Positions 23,282 to 30,927 of a DNA stretch of 64,000 nt are shown here, piece after piece; the first letter of the stretch is position 1, and each line of letters opens with the position of its first letter. The notes beneath the pieces are model-generated. The model was given only the letters and a program-made list of their open reading frames with translations, was not told the origin of the DNA and ran no database searches. The DNA comes from a virus. The stretch lies in the IMG/VR virus record IMGVR_UViG_3300021963_000027, positions 1 to 64,000 of that record, one strand, 5' to 3'. A program made the position numbers and the translations under genes.

Positions 23282-24661
23282 ATGATTAGTATCTCTAAAA
23301 ATGCAGACCCGAATTACCTTGCTACGGTAATTGAATGCCCTGAATTGAAGAATCATCCAAATGCTGACCGTCTGGAGATTACTAATGTGTTTGGTGGTGA
23401 TGTGATCGTTGCCAAAGGACAGTATCAAAAAGGCGAATTGCTATGCTATTTTCCAGTGGAGTCTTGTATCTCACAGAAGTTCTTGGCATGGGCTAATCTG
23501 TTAGATAAAGCAGAATCGAATGCTGATGGTAAGACCAAGGGCTTTTTCTCATCGAAAAATGGTCGTGTTCGTGCTATTAAATTAAGAGAGATTCCAAGTC
23601 AAGGATTCCTTTTCAAAGTCTCTAAGCTTGCTGAATACTACGGTGTTAAAGAATCTGTGTTCAAATTGGGAGAGTCATTTGATACTATCAATGATGATCT
23701 ACTGGTGAAGAAATATGTATCAGGAGAACGCAAGAGTGGAAATCAGAATGAGTCTAAGAAGCGCATTCCAAAATGGATTGAAAATACTGTTCGTATCTTC
23801 CCTCTTCCCATTCGTAAGCGTCTATACACTGGTATCAATTACTTCTACGATAAGAACAAGCAAGGTATCGGTAGCTTGATTGTGGATGGGCATTGGGCAT
23901 TCCATTATAAAACAGAAGGGGCTGGTAGAAATATACACATTTTATCACCAGAGGATACAATAATTATTACAGAAAAATTACACGGTGCTAATGGGGTATA
24001 TGGTAACATTCTTTGTAAAAAACCTTTTAATATTTTTCGATACTTTGGAAAAAAAATCGGTTTTAGTGTTGAAGAGACGGAACATAAGTTGGTTTACAGT
24101 AGCAGAAACATTCTAAAAAATAGGAGAGATGGTAAATATACTGATGATGTGTGGGGCAATGTAGCACAAGATATTGATGGTAAATTACCAAAGGATATTA
24201 TTCTATATGGAGAATTAATCGGTTGGTCATCTGATAATAAATGTATTCAGAAGAATTATGACTACTCACTGCCTAATGGTAAGGTCGGGTTTAGAGTATT
24301 TCGTGGAGTTCGAAATACTCAAGAAGGTAAACAAATTGAACTATCTTGGGATGAGCTTGTGGAAATTTGTGAATATTCAAATTTGGAAATGGTTCCCATT
24401 CACTATAAAGGCTTGGTAAAAGATTTGTTTGATATTCATATTGATGATACATGGCGCGATAAATTTCTTTCAAATCTGGCGAAAAAATTCTTCAAAAATA
24501 AATGCCATTATTGTAAAAATTCTGTTGTAAATGAGGGGGTCGTGTTGAGAATCGAATCTTCCGAGCGCAAAACAGTATTAAAATATAAAAATCCGAGCTT
24601 TCTAGTACAAGAAAGTAGTGCCAGAGATATCAACGAAGAAAATATTGATGAAGAAAATTAA
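23282..24661 (+). CDS. RNA ligase of the Rnl5/DraRnl-like type, 459 aa
   Basis: Two parts. Residues 1-110 form an OB-fold-like domain (HPNADRLEITNVFGGDVIVA), as in the N-terminal part of Deinococcus RNA ligase. The ligase core starts with motif I KLHGANG at about 233 (nucleophile lysine), then YSSRN (motif III), LYGELIG, EGVVLRIE (motif IV) and LKYKNP (motif V). DraRnl-type enzymes seal nicks with a 3'-OH RNA end. This is a second RNA ligase besides Rnl1. It ends in a 4-nt overlap with the opposing GIY-YIG gene. Confidence 0.85.
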   Translation: MISISKNADPNYLATVIECPELKNHPNADRLEITNVFGGDVIVAKGQYQKGELLCYFPVESCISQKFLAWANLLDKAESNADGKTKGFFSSKNGRVRAIKLREIPSQGFLFKVSKLAEYYGVKESVFKLGESFDTINDDLLVKKYVSGERKSGNQNESKKRIPKWIENTVRIFPLPIRKRLYTGINYFYDKNKQGIGSLIVDGHWAFHYKTEGAGRNIHILSPEDTIIITEKLHGANGVYGNILCKKPFNIFRYFGKKIGFSVEETEHKLVYSSRNILKNRRDGKYTDDVWGNVAQDIDGKLPKDIILYGELIGWSSDNKCIQKNYDYSLPNGKVGFRVFRGVRNTQEGKQIELSWDELVEICEYSNLEMVPIHYKGLVKDLFDIHIDDTWRDKFLSNLAKKFFKNKCHYCKNSVVNEGVVLRIESSERKTVLKYKNPSFLVQESSARDINEENIDEEN

Positions 24662-25428
24662 TCAACATATTTCATCATATAAGTCTCGTTTCGTTGTTTA
24701 CCAGTGCATAGGTTTCTTATACTTGTTCTACTGAGTCCAAGTGTTTTAGCGGCATAAGATACTGATTCATAAACTGTCTCGATATTAGAAACTTTATCGA
24801 GACAGTTTATCGCTCTTCTTGTGTCGGTAGAAATCGGTTCTATGTGATCTCCCATATAAGAAGATTTGAATACGTAACCACCGCATTGTTTGGTTTTATT
24901 CGATAAAACATTACAAATACCGCTATGTGAGTATAAATTTAATTGTCTAGCCGCTTCTGTATAGCCTATAAAAGAACCAACATACCCACCAGTAATGTGA
25001 TTATATACATAAACTTGTTTGCTAAGAATACATTTTTCACCTGTTTTACCCTTTGTATGCGAATTTTTACTCATTTTAATTTTAGTTTCCTCACTGTGTC
25101 GTAATCCAACGCAACCTCTACCCTTAGAACAGATATTATATCCGTTCGGTGTTAAACTATTATATTTGATTATCATTTGTTCTTCCAAATTCCATAATTG
25201 TTCTTTGTTTGCATTTGGGAAATATTCAACATGTATTTCGAAATTATCACGACCATATTTTCTTATGGCGTTGTGGATCAAGCTACGTTTTTCCGCACCG
25301 ACTCTGCTTCTATGCTCACATATTCGTTTATGGATATTTATAGTTTCTCCGATATAACATTTACCATTTATTAGATTTTTAATAATGTAAATCCCCGCAT
25401 TGTTTTCAAATTTATCGTTTAATTTCAT
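24658..25428 (-). CDS. GIY-YIG homing endonuclease
   Basis: GIY-YIG signature at the N-terminus: AGIYIIKNLINGKCYIGET, with the following conserved R (KRICEHR) and E (WNLEEQMI). C-terminal DNA-binding modules of the NUMOD type follow (RHSEETKIKMSKN; GYTEAARQLNL; YAAKTLGLSRTSI). It is inserted tail-to-tail after the RNA ligase gene. It is coupled (ATGA) to a small ribbon-helix-helix gene upstream on the same strand. Confidence 0.92.
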   Translation of the reverse strand: MKLNDKFENNAGIYIIKNLINGKCYIGETINIHKRICEHRSRVGAEKRSLIHNAIRKYGRDNFEIHVEYFPNANKEQLWNLEEQMIIKYNSLTPNGYNICSKGRGCVGLRHSEETKIKMSKNSHTKGKTGEKCILSKQVYVYNHITGGYVGSFIGYTEAARQLNLYSHSGICNVLSNKTKQCGGYVFKSSYMGDHIEPISTDTRRAINCLDKVSNIETVYESVSYAAKTLGLSRTSIRNLCTGKQRNETYMMKYVD

Positions 25429-25559
25429 TTTAAATATTCATCTAACATTCTTTTGATCAGTTCTGACATCGTGATACCCATTAAATCAGCTTTGGTTCTC
25501 AGCATTTTTTTAATGTCTGGTAGTAAATACACCTCTATTTTTTCTTTATTTTTTCTCAT
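25425..25559 (-). CDS. Ribbon-helix-helix (CopG/Arc-like) protein, 44 aa
   Basis: Product MRKNKEKIEVYLLPDIKKML, then RTKADLMGITMSELIKRMLD. A short beta strand (KIEVYLL), helix, G turn and a second helix with the SELIKRM pattern match the RHH fold, which binds operator DNA as a dimer. It overlaps the GIY-YIG start by 4 nt (ATGA), so the two form one operon and it could control the endonuclease. Confidence 0.75.
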   Translation of the reverse strand: MRKNKEKIEVYLLPDIKKMLRTKADLMGITMSELIKRMLDEYLK

Positions 25560-25641
25560 ACCTTATTATTTAGTGTTTTTATCATGTTTTTTTCATTACA
25601 GTATTGACTAAATTAAAAACTAAGATAATATAATCTTAATT

Positions 25642-26211
25642 ATGAAATTACTAATCACTCGTCATGGTCAGTCAGAGGGTAATATCAACAAGTCAGTGTA
25701 TTTCAAAATGCCTGATTGGTCTGTTCCTCTAACAGAAAAAGGTAAAGAGCAAGCAAATAAAGTTGGGGAAGAGATTCGTGCAGAGCTTCTCTCATCAAAT
25801 GAATTTTTATTGATTCATAGTCCTTATGTGCGAGCAAAAGAGACAATGCAAATTATCAATACACACTTTCCTCTCTATACTCCATTTTATAAAGAAGAGC
25901 ATGTCTTGATTCGCGAACGTGAATGGGGAAATCTTAGAGAAGAATACGAAACATATAAAACCAGAGAAGAACGTGAACACCTGTTTGATTTCTATCGTCG
26001 TCCTAATGGTGGAGAATCATTCGCTGATTGCTATCAAAGAGCATTCATCTTTCTGAATTGGTTGAAGACACAAGTGGCTGATACAGCTATTATCGTATCT
26101 CATGGAGAATTTATCAAAACGATGTTGATGATCATTGACAACGTGAGTGTGGAAGACTTCGATAAGATTCCCAATGTTAAGAATTGTAAATTGATTATCC
26201 GCGAAATTTAA
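25642..26211 (+). CDS. Histidine phosphatase (phosphoglycerate-mutase-like), 189 aa
   Basis: Catalytic motif LLITRHGQSEGNIN at residues 3-16, arginine HSPYVRAKETMQ, acid donor E in REREWGNLRE, and second catalytic histidine IVSHGEF. All core residues are present. The substrate is unknown; sugar phosphates, nucleotides or RNA ends are possible. A CTAG-box variant (AAAAACTAAG) with TATAAT lies 7 nt before the ATG. Confidence 0.88.
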   Translation: MKLLITRHGQSEGNINKSVYFKMPDWSVPLTEKGKEQANKVGEEIRAELLSSNEFLLIHSPYVRAKETMQIINTHFPLYTPFYKEEHVLIREREWGNLREEYETYKTREEREHLFDFYRRPNGGESFADCYQRAFIFLNWLKTQVADTAIIVSHGEFIKTMLMIIDNVSVEDFDKIPNVKNCKLIIREI

Positions 26212-26233
26212 AAAACTAGAATATACTGAACAC

Positions 26234-26629
26234 ATGACAAACGAATTGGAAACGAAATTGATTGGATGGCTTGAAACATCCGCACAGGCTATTGGAGACT
26301 TTGCTTCGAAAGAAGTGCCTCCTTTCATTCACGAATACCTTCAATGGAAATTCTTGGAGTGTTTTTATGCACCTTGTATGGCACTATTAGGATTTGTCGT
26401 ATTTGGACTTATTATGCGTAAATGTTGGAAAAAATATAAAACTGATAATGATTCTGTTCTAACAGAATTATATTTTGGTGGCACAATTTTTTCTGCTTTT
26501 TCTTTATTTATTATATTCCTTATCTTTATGATTAGCTCACTAAAAAACATACCCACAGCAATACAAATCAAAGTAGCACCAAAAGTATATCTTATGGAGA
26601 AAGCAACAGAATTTATTAAAAGTAAATAA
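26234..26629 (+). CDS. Membrane protein, 131 aa
   Basis: CTAG-box promoter (-10 TATACT, 6 nt). Amphipathic front (GWLETSAQAIGDFASKEVPP), then two membrane segments (CMALLGFVVFGLIM and FSAFSLFIIFLIFMISSL). The front-plus-two-segment layout recalls phage inner-membrane proteins; the exact role is unknown. Confidence 0.6.
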   Translation: MTNELETKLIGWLETSAQAIGDFASKEVPPFIHEYLQWKFLECFYAPCMALLGFVVFGLIMRKCWKKYKTDNDSVLTELYFGGTIFSAFSLFIIFLIFMISSLKNIPTAIQIKVAPKVYLMEKATEFIKSK

Positions 26630-26630
26630 T

Positions 26631-26828
26631 ATGGTGACAAAATTAGAAAAACAATACGATGCGGGAGAAAATCTATCTTCCATTCAGAAAATTGATGAAA
26701 AGCTTTCTATTCTTCGTGAATCTTGGCAAGATGCTGGTGAGGATAAAAAAAATAAATGGATGAAAATGATTAACGAACAACTTGATCAACGCTTGACTTT
26801 GATGAGTATTCGTGATAACATGGGGTGA
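26631..26828 (+). CDS. Hypothetical helical protein, 65 aa
   Basis: Charged helices (KIDEKLSILRESWQDAGEDK; KWMKMINEQLDQRLTL). Starts 1 nt after the membrane-protein stop. Its TGA overlaps the 5' end of a degenerate tRNA-Ser. Confidence 0.55.
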   Translation: MVTKLEKQYDAGENLSSIQKIDEKLSILRESWQDAGEDKKNKWMKMINEQLDQRLTLMSIRDNMG

Positions 26829-26886
26829 TGGCAGAGTGGTAATGGTCTGGTCTTGAAAACCAGAGACAACCCTGACAGGCATCTTA
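26822..26886 (+). tRNA. Degenerate tRNA-Ser(TGA) remnant
   Basis: The 5' half is clearly tRNA-Ser: D-arm GCAGAGTGGTAATGGTC and anticodon arm CTGGT-CTTGAAA-ACCAG with anticodon TGA at 26854-26856. The variable arm, T-arm and matching acceptor strand are missing. The 3' part is GACAACCCTGACAGGCATC, which gives only a weak GATG/CATC closing stem. It runs straight into the next CTAG box. Probably inactive. Confidence 0.55.
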
Positions 26887-26926
26887 AAAAACTAGAATAC
26901 AATAACAACACAACAAAATAATATAT

Positions 26927-27097
26927 ATGGCTAATCGTAATACTAAATCGGCTCGCAGAGCGGGATTCGCAAGTAAAAAAGACCAGAACAACAACGGCAC
27001 TCGTATTTTCAAGGGCAAAGCTTGTGACACTGGATGGGATGCTCCTGAGAGTAAACACAAGAAGCGCAAGGTATATCAGCGCAACAATTCCAATTAA
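26927..27097 (+). CDS. Small basic protein, 56 aa
   Basis: Starts MANRNTKSARRAGFASKKDQ and ends in a basic tail (SKHKKRKVYQRNNSN). Very basic and polar, suited to RNA or DNA binding. A CTAG-box promoter with TACAAT lies upstream with a 24-25 nt leader. Unknown family. Confidence 0.6.
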   Translation: MANRNTKSARRAGFASKKDQNNNGTRIFKGKACDTGWDAPESKHKKRKVYQRNNSN

Positions 27098-27105
27098 CGA
27101 TTTTT

Positions 27106-27285
27106 CGCTTCGGCAGTATCAATAAATGACCAGAACCTCCCTCTACTATTCACTTAGCATGGAGACTGGTGGGATCGAGAAATAGAGCCTTCGGGTGCGC
27201 GGATAAAGTCAGTAATGACAGGTAGTAATTCTATCCTCCCTAAAACTCGGATACTGAAAAGGTAGGCGCAGACCGTTCCGAAGCG
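27106..27285 (+). ncRNA. Structured RNA of about 180 nt with nested stems and GNRA/UUCG loops
   Basis: Closing stem CGCTTCGG/CCGAAGCG (27106-27113 with 27278-27285), then CAGTATC/GATACTG (27114-27120 with 27250-27256). Inside are hairpin ACCAG-CTCC/GGAG-CTGGT (27129-27170), a UUCG-capped CC/GG (27188-27195), a GUAA-capped GTCA/TGAC (27208-27219) and helix ATAGA/TCTAT (27182-27186 with 27230-27234). No ORF crosses it. It does not match the sequence hallmarks I know for RNase P, tmRNA or 6S RNA. Confidence 0.75.
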
Positions 27286-27307
27286 AATTAATTTTAATCA
27301 ATAAATT

Positions 27308-27508
27308 ATGAATATCATTGTAAAAAACGATAAAGGACATAGCTACTCCGACAGAGTTGAAGCTGTCGCTAGAAAAGGCGACTTCATTATTTTCGACGAA
27401 CAAGTTAAAGAAGTAAAAAGTGTTGTTTGGTATCCTGATTACGATTACATCAAAACTCATTACACATCAAACATAGGAAATATCACAGCATTCATTTGGG
27501 TAGAATAA
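27308..27508 (+). CDS. Hypothetical protein, 66 aa
   Basis: Short beta-rich protein (NIIVKNDKGHSYSDRVEAVA; FIIFDEQVKEVKSVVWY). It starts 22 nt after the structured RNA without a CTAG box, so it may be read through from it or be controlled by it. Confidence 0.55.
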   Translation: MNIIVKNDKGHSYSDRVEAVARKGDFIIFDEQVKEVKSVVWYPDYDYIKTHYTSNIGNITAFIWVE

Positions 27509-27519
27509 TATTAAAAATT

Positions 27520-27825
27520 ATGTTTATAGAAATTGGAAAATATTTAGCAGAACAAAACATCACAGTAACACTTCATTTTAATTCAGAGACGAAACAACAC
27601 TATTGGGATTTAAACACCCAAGCAAAGTCTGATCTCCATCTATATGAAGATTTAACTTTGAAAGGTCGTTATGGTTATACTTCTAAGCTGGAAAACGAAA
27701 CTCTTGAAGAAAACATCCGAAGTCTTTGTTGGGAATTTAAAGACTGTCTTCATGGAAGAGATTACGGCTCATGTGCTTGGTTTGAGCTTTGTGAGAAAAA
27801 ACAATTTGACTATTTAAAAAACTAG
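27520..27825 (+). CDS. Hypothetical protein, 101 aa
   Basis: The ATG at 27520 follows the previous stop by 11 nt. Beta front (NITVTLHFNSETKQHYWDL), acidic middle, end EKKQFDYLKN with the CTAG-box tail. Unknown. Confidence 0.55.
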   Translation: MFIEIGKYLAEQNITVTLHFNSETKQHYWDLNTQAKSDLHLYEDLTLKGRYGYTSKLENETLEENIRSLCWEFKDCLHGRDYGSCAWFELCEKKQFDYLKN

Positions 27826-27839
27826 AATACAATTTCATC

Positions 27840-28214
27840 ATGAACGAACAACAAAAAGAAAACCTTAAATTGGGAATCAAAGCTTTACGCGAAAATCCCT
27901 TAAAAGCAAAAGATCAAATGCGTGACTCATCTGGAGGACGATGCTGTCTCTGTGTCTTGTCAGAAGTGGCAGAAGATATTCAGGGTGTTCCTCGCGGAAC
28001 TTTCACGTATTGCGAACCTGATGGGGAAGATGCTATAGCACCAACAAGCGATCTTGCCGAAATCTTCGGATTGCGTAATGTATCTATTTCACAGACGTTC
28101 AACTTTATGATTAATCATAAGATGGCATCTATCTGGAATGATGGTTTCGGTTATACATCTGAATTATCTCATGCAGAAATTGCTGATATGATTGAAAAAG
28201 AATTTCTAAGCTAA
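27840..28214 (+). CDS. Conserved phage protein, 124 aa
   Basis: CTAG-box promoter (-10 TACAAT, 6 nt). Carries SGGRCCLCVLSEVAEDIQG and a tail LSHAEIADMIEKEFLS. The pattern GRCCLGVL followed by an F-x-x-I-A-x-x-I-E end is common in phage proteins of unknown role. The two adjacent cysteines may bind metal. Confidence 0.65.
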   Translation: MNEQQKENLKLGIKALRENPLKAKDQMRDSSGGRCCLCVLSEVAEDIQGVPRGTFTYCEPDGEDAIAPTSDLAEIFGLRNVSISQTFNFMINHKMASIWNDGFGYTSELSHAEIADMIEKEFLS

Positions 28215-28223
28215 AACAACATC

Positions 28224-28499
28224 ATGGAAACAGTTGAAACATACACACCAGTTCTACGCGAATACAAATTTGATTACTTCTCTGCTGAAATGGTGCTTGA
28301 TAGCTCTGGTGAATGGGTGCGCTATGAAGACTACAAAGAACTCTCAGAATATGCTGACAAGCTCGCAGAAGGGTTGCCATGCTTGCCAAAGGACATTGAA
28401 GTTCTCCGTGATGCTAACGCCACACTTGCTCAACGAGTCTTTGAACTTGAACAACAATTACATTATGACAAAGACTTATCCATTCTGGACAGTATTTAA
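28224..28499 (+). CDS. Hypothetical acidic coiled protein, 91 aa
   Basis: Beta-like front (VLREYKFDYFSAEMVLDSSG) followed by a heptad-rich end (ATLAQRVFELEQQLHYDKDL). Looks like the phage proteins with a W-V-x-Y-x-D-Y turn (EWVRYEDYKEL) before a coiled coil. Overlaps the next gene by 35 nt. Confidence 0.55.
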   Translation: METVETYTPVLREYKFDYFSAEMVLDSSGEWVRYEDYKELSEYADKLAEGLPCLPKDIEVLRDANATLAQRVFELEQQLHYDKDLSILDSI

Positions 28500-28722
28500 T
28501 CCACGCCGTATAATGCTCGGTAGTTGTGAGCATAAGATTAAAGTAACTCATCTTGGCAAAGGTATCTACGGGTGCCGAGTATTTACTAATGGTTTACTCA
28601 ATGCTGAGAATCGCTGCAAAGGTAAAGAGAACATTCGCTTTGCTTGTCGTGATCTATTGCGCTGGGAGTCTAAGTTAGGCAACATCAGCGATTTCTCTCA
28701 AGCATCTCGCTGTCGCCAATAA
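28465..28722 (+). CDS. Hypothetical protein, 85 aa
   Basis: Frame from ATG 28465. Core NPRRIMLGSCEHKIKVTHLG, then YGCRVFTNGLLNAENRC. It has a small beta-sheet look and a W-rich helical end. Real codon quality continues well past the overlap with the previous gene. Confidence 0.55.
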   Translation: MTKTYPFWTVFNPRRIMLGSCEHKIKVTHLGKGIYGCRVFTNGLLNAENRCKGKENIRFACRDLLRWESKLGNISDFSQASRCRQ

Positions 28723-28743
28723 CGAACTCTGATACAATTAGGT

Positions 28744-28938
28744 ATGACCATTTCCAAACTTATTACTGAATTACAAAAGGCTCAAGCTGAACACGGAGAC
28801 GTTCCAGTTATGCTCGATGGCATGGAGTATCGAGAGGAGATTTACGACATTCGACTCTGCTATCCAACTAAGCCAGGGTATATTTGGTATGAAGAAGACA
28901 AGACTCAGCCAGTTAATGCAATCGTTCTCAATTCTTAA
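28744..28938 (+). CDS. Small conserved-type phage protein, 64 aa
   Basis: MTISKLITELQKAQAEHGDV, then PVMLDGMEYREEIYDI. The layout leucine-rich helix, G-D-x-P/V, D-G turn, strand is shared by many phage and bacterial proteins of unknown role. The promoter differs from the CTAG box: CGAACTCTGA with TACAAT, 5 nt before the ATG. Confidence 0.65.
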   Translation: MTISKLITELQKAQAEHGDVPVMLDGMEYREEIYDIRLCYPTKPGYIWYEEDKTQPVNAIVLNS

Positions 28939-28981
28939 TAACGAACTCTGATATAATTAAAAACTAGAATACAATTGAGCC

Positions 28982-29284
28982 ATGTTTAAATTACCTTATA
29001 TTGGAGTAGGACTTATTTTGTTTCTAATCGGAATAGCTATGAATGCAGGATTATTTTCCTTTGGATTGGCTTTAATTGGTTGCTACATTCTTTCAAGAAT
29101 CATGGCACAAGATTTTGGTGTCCCTGCCTTTTTCGTTATTGGTATTTTTATTTTTGGATTAGCTTTTTTCGTAGCATCCCCTTTACTACAAGAAATTGGT
29201 GTTGATGTGGGAACAGCAAATATCGTCCGTATAGTAACAACATTGGCATCTGGTGTATTAACATGGTTATCAGTCCCGAAATAA
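28982..29284 (+). CDS. Membrane protein, 100 aa
   Basis: CTAG-box promoter (-10 TACAAT, 6 nt), preceded by a second copy of CGAACTCTGATA. Three hydrophobic segments (GVGLILFLIGIAMNAGLF; LALIGCYILS; FFVIGIFIFGLAFFVAS) and a short C-terminal one. Probably an inner-membrane protein of unknown role. Confidence 0.6.
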   Translation: MFKLPYIGVGLILFLIGIAMNAGLFSFGLALIGCYILSRIMAQDFGVPAFFVIGIFIFGLAFFVASPLLQEIGVDVGTANIVRIVTTLASGVLTWLSVPK

Positions 29285-29285
29285 T

Positions 29286-29558
29286 ATGAACAGAGAAGAA
29301 TCTCCTAAAACAAGCCAATTCGCATTGAATCTCTACGCTGCTGGATGCGTGGATGAAGCGATGGAATTCGAAAAGATGGAAAAAGAAATCCGCGAACTAA
29401 AAGAAAAATTTTCTTCTGGCAAGCCTGTTTGCCCTTTCTGTCTAACGGAAATGAAAACAATCGAATACCATGGATATTATGAATCGTTCCCAATGTGGGA
29501 ATGCAGATGTGAAAAATTCGAAAAACCAGATTACACAGCACATGGTGCTTACGCTTAA
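29286..29558 (+). CDS. Zinc-binding protein, 90 aa
   Basis: Helical front (NLYAAGCVDEAMEFEKMEKE) then VCPFCLTEMKTIEY and WECRCEKFE: two C-pair knuckles of a zinc ribbon. Starts 1 nt after the membrane-protein stop. Function unknown. Confidence 0.65.
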   Translation: MNREESPKTSQFALNLYAAGCVDEAMEFEKMEKEIRELKEKFSSGKPVCPFCLTEMKTIEYHGYYESFPMWECRCEKFEKPDYTAHGAYA

Positions 29559-29580
29559 AAAACTAGAATACAATCAACAC

Positions 29581-29898
29581 ATGACAATCGCTCAACAATT
29601 AAAGATCAAAGAATTCCCATTCAGCATCAAAGATTCCAATGGTAATGAGATTTACCACGAATATTCCGATGGATTTTGGATTAAACGTGAATACGATTCC
29701 AATGGTAATCGCAATCGCTTTGAAACGTCCACTGGTTACTGGTCAATTTGCGAGTATGACGAAGAAAATAGAGAGATTTACTGGGAGAACTCCGATGGAG
29801 AAATCCTCGACAATCGCCCCAAGACAGATGTTCAAAAAGCTATTGATCTTCTGACAAAAGAAGGATTGTTGGTGGATGGTAAGATTTTAAAAAACTAA
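29581..29898 (+). CDS. DSNG-repeat family protein A, 105 aa
   Basis: First of six paralogues with one design: an N-terminal MTIAQQLKIKEFPF cap, tandem units of about 20-23 residues (D-S/D-G-x-W-x-K-R-E-Y-D-S-N-G-N-x-I-Y), and a C-terminal cap DNRPKTDVQKAIDLLTKEGL ending GKILKN. This copy has about three units. The repeats resemble YD/RHS-like or MORN-like beta hairpins, suggesting an elongated binding surface. CTAG-box promoter (-10 TACAAT, 6 nt). Confidence 0.75.
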   Translation: MTIAQQLKIKEFPFSIKDSNGNEIYHEYSDGFWIKREYDSNGNRNRFETSTGYWSICEYDEENREIYWENSDGEILDNRPKTDVQKAIDLLTKEGLLVDGKILKN

Positions 29899-29917
29899 GA
29901 TACAATCATAACATAAT

Positions 29918-30175
29918 ATGAAAACAATCGCACAACAACTTAACGTAAAGGAATTTCCATTCATTATCAAAGATTCTAATGGTAAAGTGATTTACTCCGA
30001 GAACTACAAAGGATATTGGATAAAGCGCGAGTGGGATTCCAAAGGTAATGTGATTTACTTCGAGAACTCCTATGGACAAATCGTTGATAATCGTCCTAAA
30101 ACAGAAATCCAAAAGGCTATTGATCTTCTCACAAAAGAAGGATTGATCGTAGATGGTAAGATTTTAAAAAACTAG
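29918..30175 (+). CDS. DSNG-repeat family protein B, 85 aa
   Basis: Same caps as its neighbour (MKTIAQQLNVKEFPFIIKDS and DNRPKTEIQKAIDLLTKEGL) with about two repeat units. The promoter copy (TACAAT) leaves 11 nt to the ATG. Tandem placement with 29581 points to recent duplication. Confidence 0.75.
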   Translation: MKTIAQQLNVKEFPFIIKDSNGKVIYSENYKGYWIKREWDSKGNVIYFENSYGQIVDNRPKTEIQKAIDLLTKEGLIVDGKILKN

Positions 30176-30189
30176 AATACACTTGGGAC

Positions 30190-30417
30190 ATGACACATAC
30201 ATTTGAAGTAGAAGTAGATGATGAGATTTACGAATCCGAAGTTGATATCGTTCGCATTTATAGCGATTGGGAACACGGTTACGATGGTGAGATTTGCCCT
30301 ACTGGTGATGTGATCGATTGGGAAATTGATATTCTCGATCTAACTCTCTCTCCCAAAGTTACACAAAAAATGAAAGAAGTTGCCACGAAATGGGCAGCAG
30401 AATACATGAAATATTAA
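30190..30417 (+). CDS. Hypothetical acidic protein, 75 aa
   Basis: CTAG-box promoter (-10 TACACT, 6 nt). Acidic beta-rich front (FEVEVDDEIYESEVDIVRIY) and a helical tail. Followed 1 nt later by the next ORF. Confidence 0.55.
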   Translation: MTHTFEVEVDDEIYESEVDIVRIYSDWEHGYDGEICPTGDVIDWEIDILDLTLSPKVTQKMKEVATKWAAEYMKY

Positions 30418-30418
30418 A

Positions 30419-30919
30419 ATGCACGAAATATACAATCCCATTAATCTTTTAAACAAAGAAGTTGAAATCTCTTATCATGTTAGTGATTTGGGAGAAGATG
30501 CTAAAGTAATTGAAATTGAACCTGTAGATGGGCAAAGACGATTTGAAATTGTTTTTGCGAAATTTCCAGAGGAACAAGATGACGAACGCTTTTTTTGGAC
30601 AGATCAAAAACCGTATGAGATTGTTGGTGATAAAGCTGTATTCTCTGATATTGGTCATCCACGAAGAATTTACTTGAATATTAAAAAACTAGAGTATACT
30701 GAAGAAGTAACAAGTGAACAAACAAACAACGAATCAAATATGAAAACAACTGTTAAAGAATTGAGCGATAAATTGGGTGTTGATGTGGTCTATATCAATG
30801 GATTCCTTCAAACACTGGTCAAGATTGGTAAAGCAGAAGTGGTCGGTAAGGTTGAAAAACCTGCTGGTGCGCGTGGTAAACCATCTAACATCTATCAAAT
30901 CGCAGAAGGTATTCTGTAA
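30419..30919 (+). CDS. Fused ORF: small beta protein plus winged-helix domain, 166 aa
   Basis: The reading frame passes through a full CTAG box at 30682-30700 without stopping, so the box is translated as NIKKLEYT. Before it lies a 90-aa beta-rich domain. After it, from ATG 30740, comes a winged-helix domain (VKELSDKLGVDVVYINGFLQ, then PAGARGKPSNIYQ). The promoter can make a separate mRNA for the 59-aa DNA-binding domain, so one locus may give a long and a short product. Confidence 0.6.
   Translation: MHEIYNPINLLNKEVEISYHVSDLGEDAKVIEIEPVDGQRRFEIVFAKFPEEQDDERFFWTDQKPYEIVGDKAVFSDIGHPRRIYLNIKKLEYTEEVTSEQTNNESNMKTTVKELSDKLGVDVVYINGFLQTLVKIGKAEVVGKVEKPAGARGKPSNIYQIAEGIL
30740..30919 (+). CDS. Putative internal gene for a winged-helix protein, 59 aa
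   Basis: Starts at the ATG 34 nt after the internal -10 (TATACT). Encodes MKTTVKELSDKLGVDVVYIN and ends GKPSNIYQIAEGIL, a complete small winged-helix DNA-binding domain similar to phage transcription regulators. In frame with the 166-aa ORF, so it would be its C-terminal part expressed alone. Confidence 0.55.
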   Translation: MKTTVKELSDKLGVDVVYINGFLQTLVKIGKAEVVGKVEKPAGARGKPSNIYQIAEGIL

Positions 30920-30927
30920 ATTTTAAT

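Noticed and set aside
27106-27285. RNase P RNA or group I intron
   Set aside because: The conserved P4 bases and the known core sequences of both classes are not visible, and no split gene flanks it.
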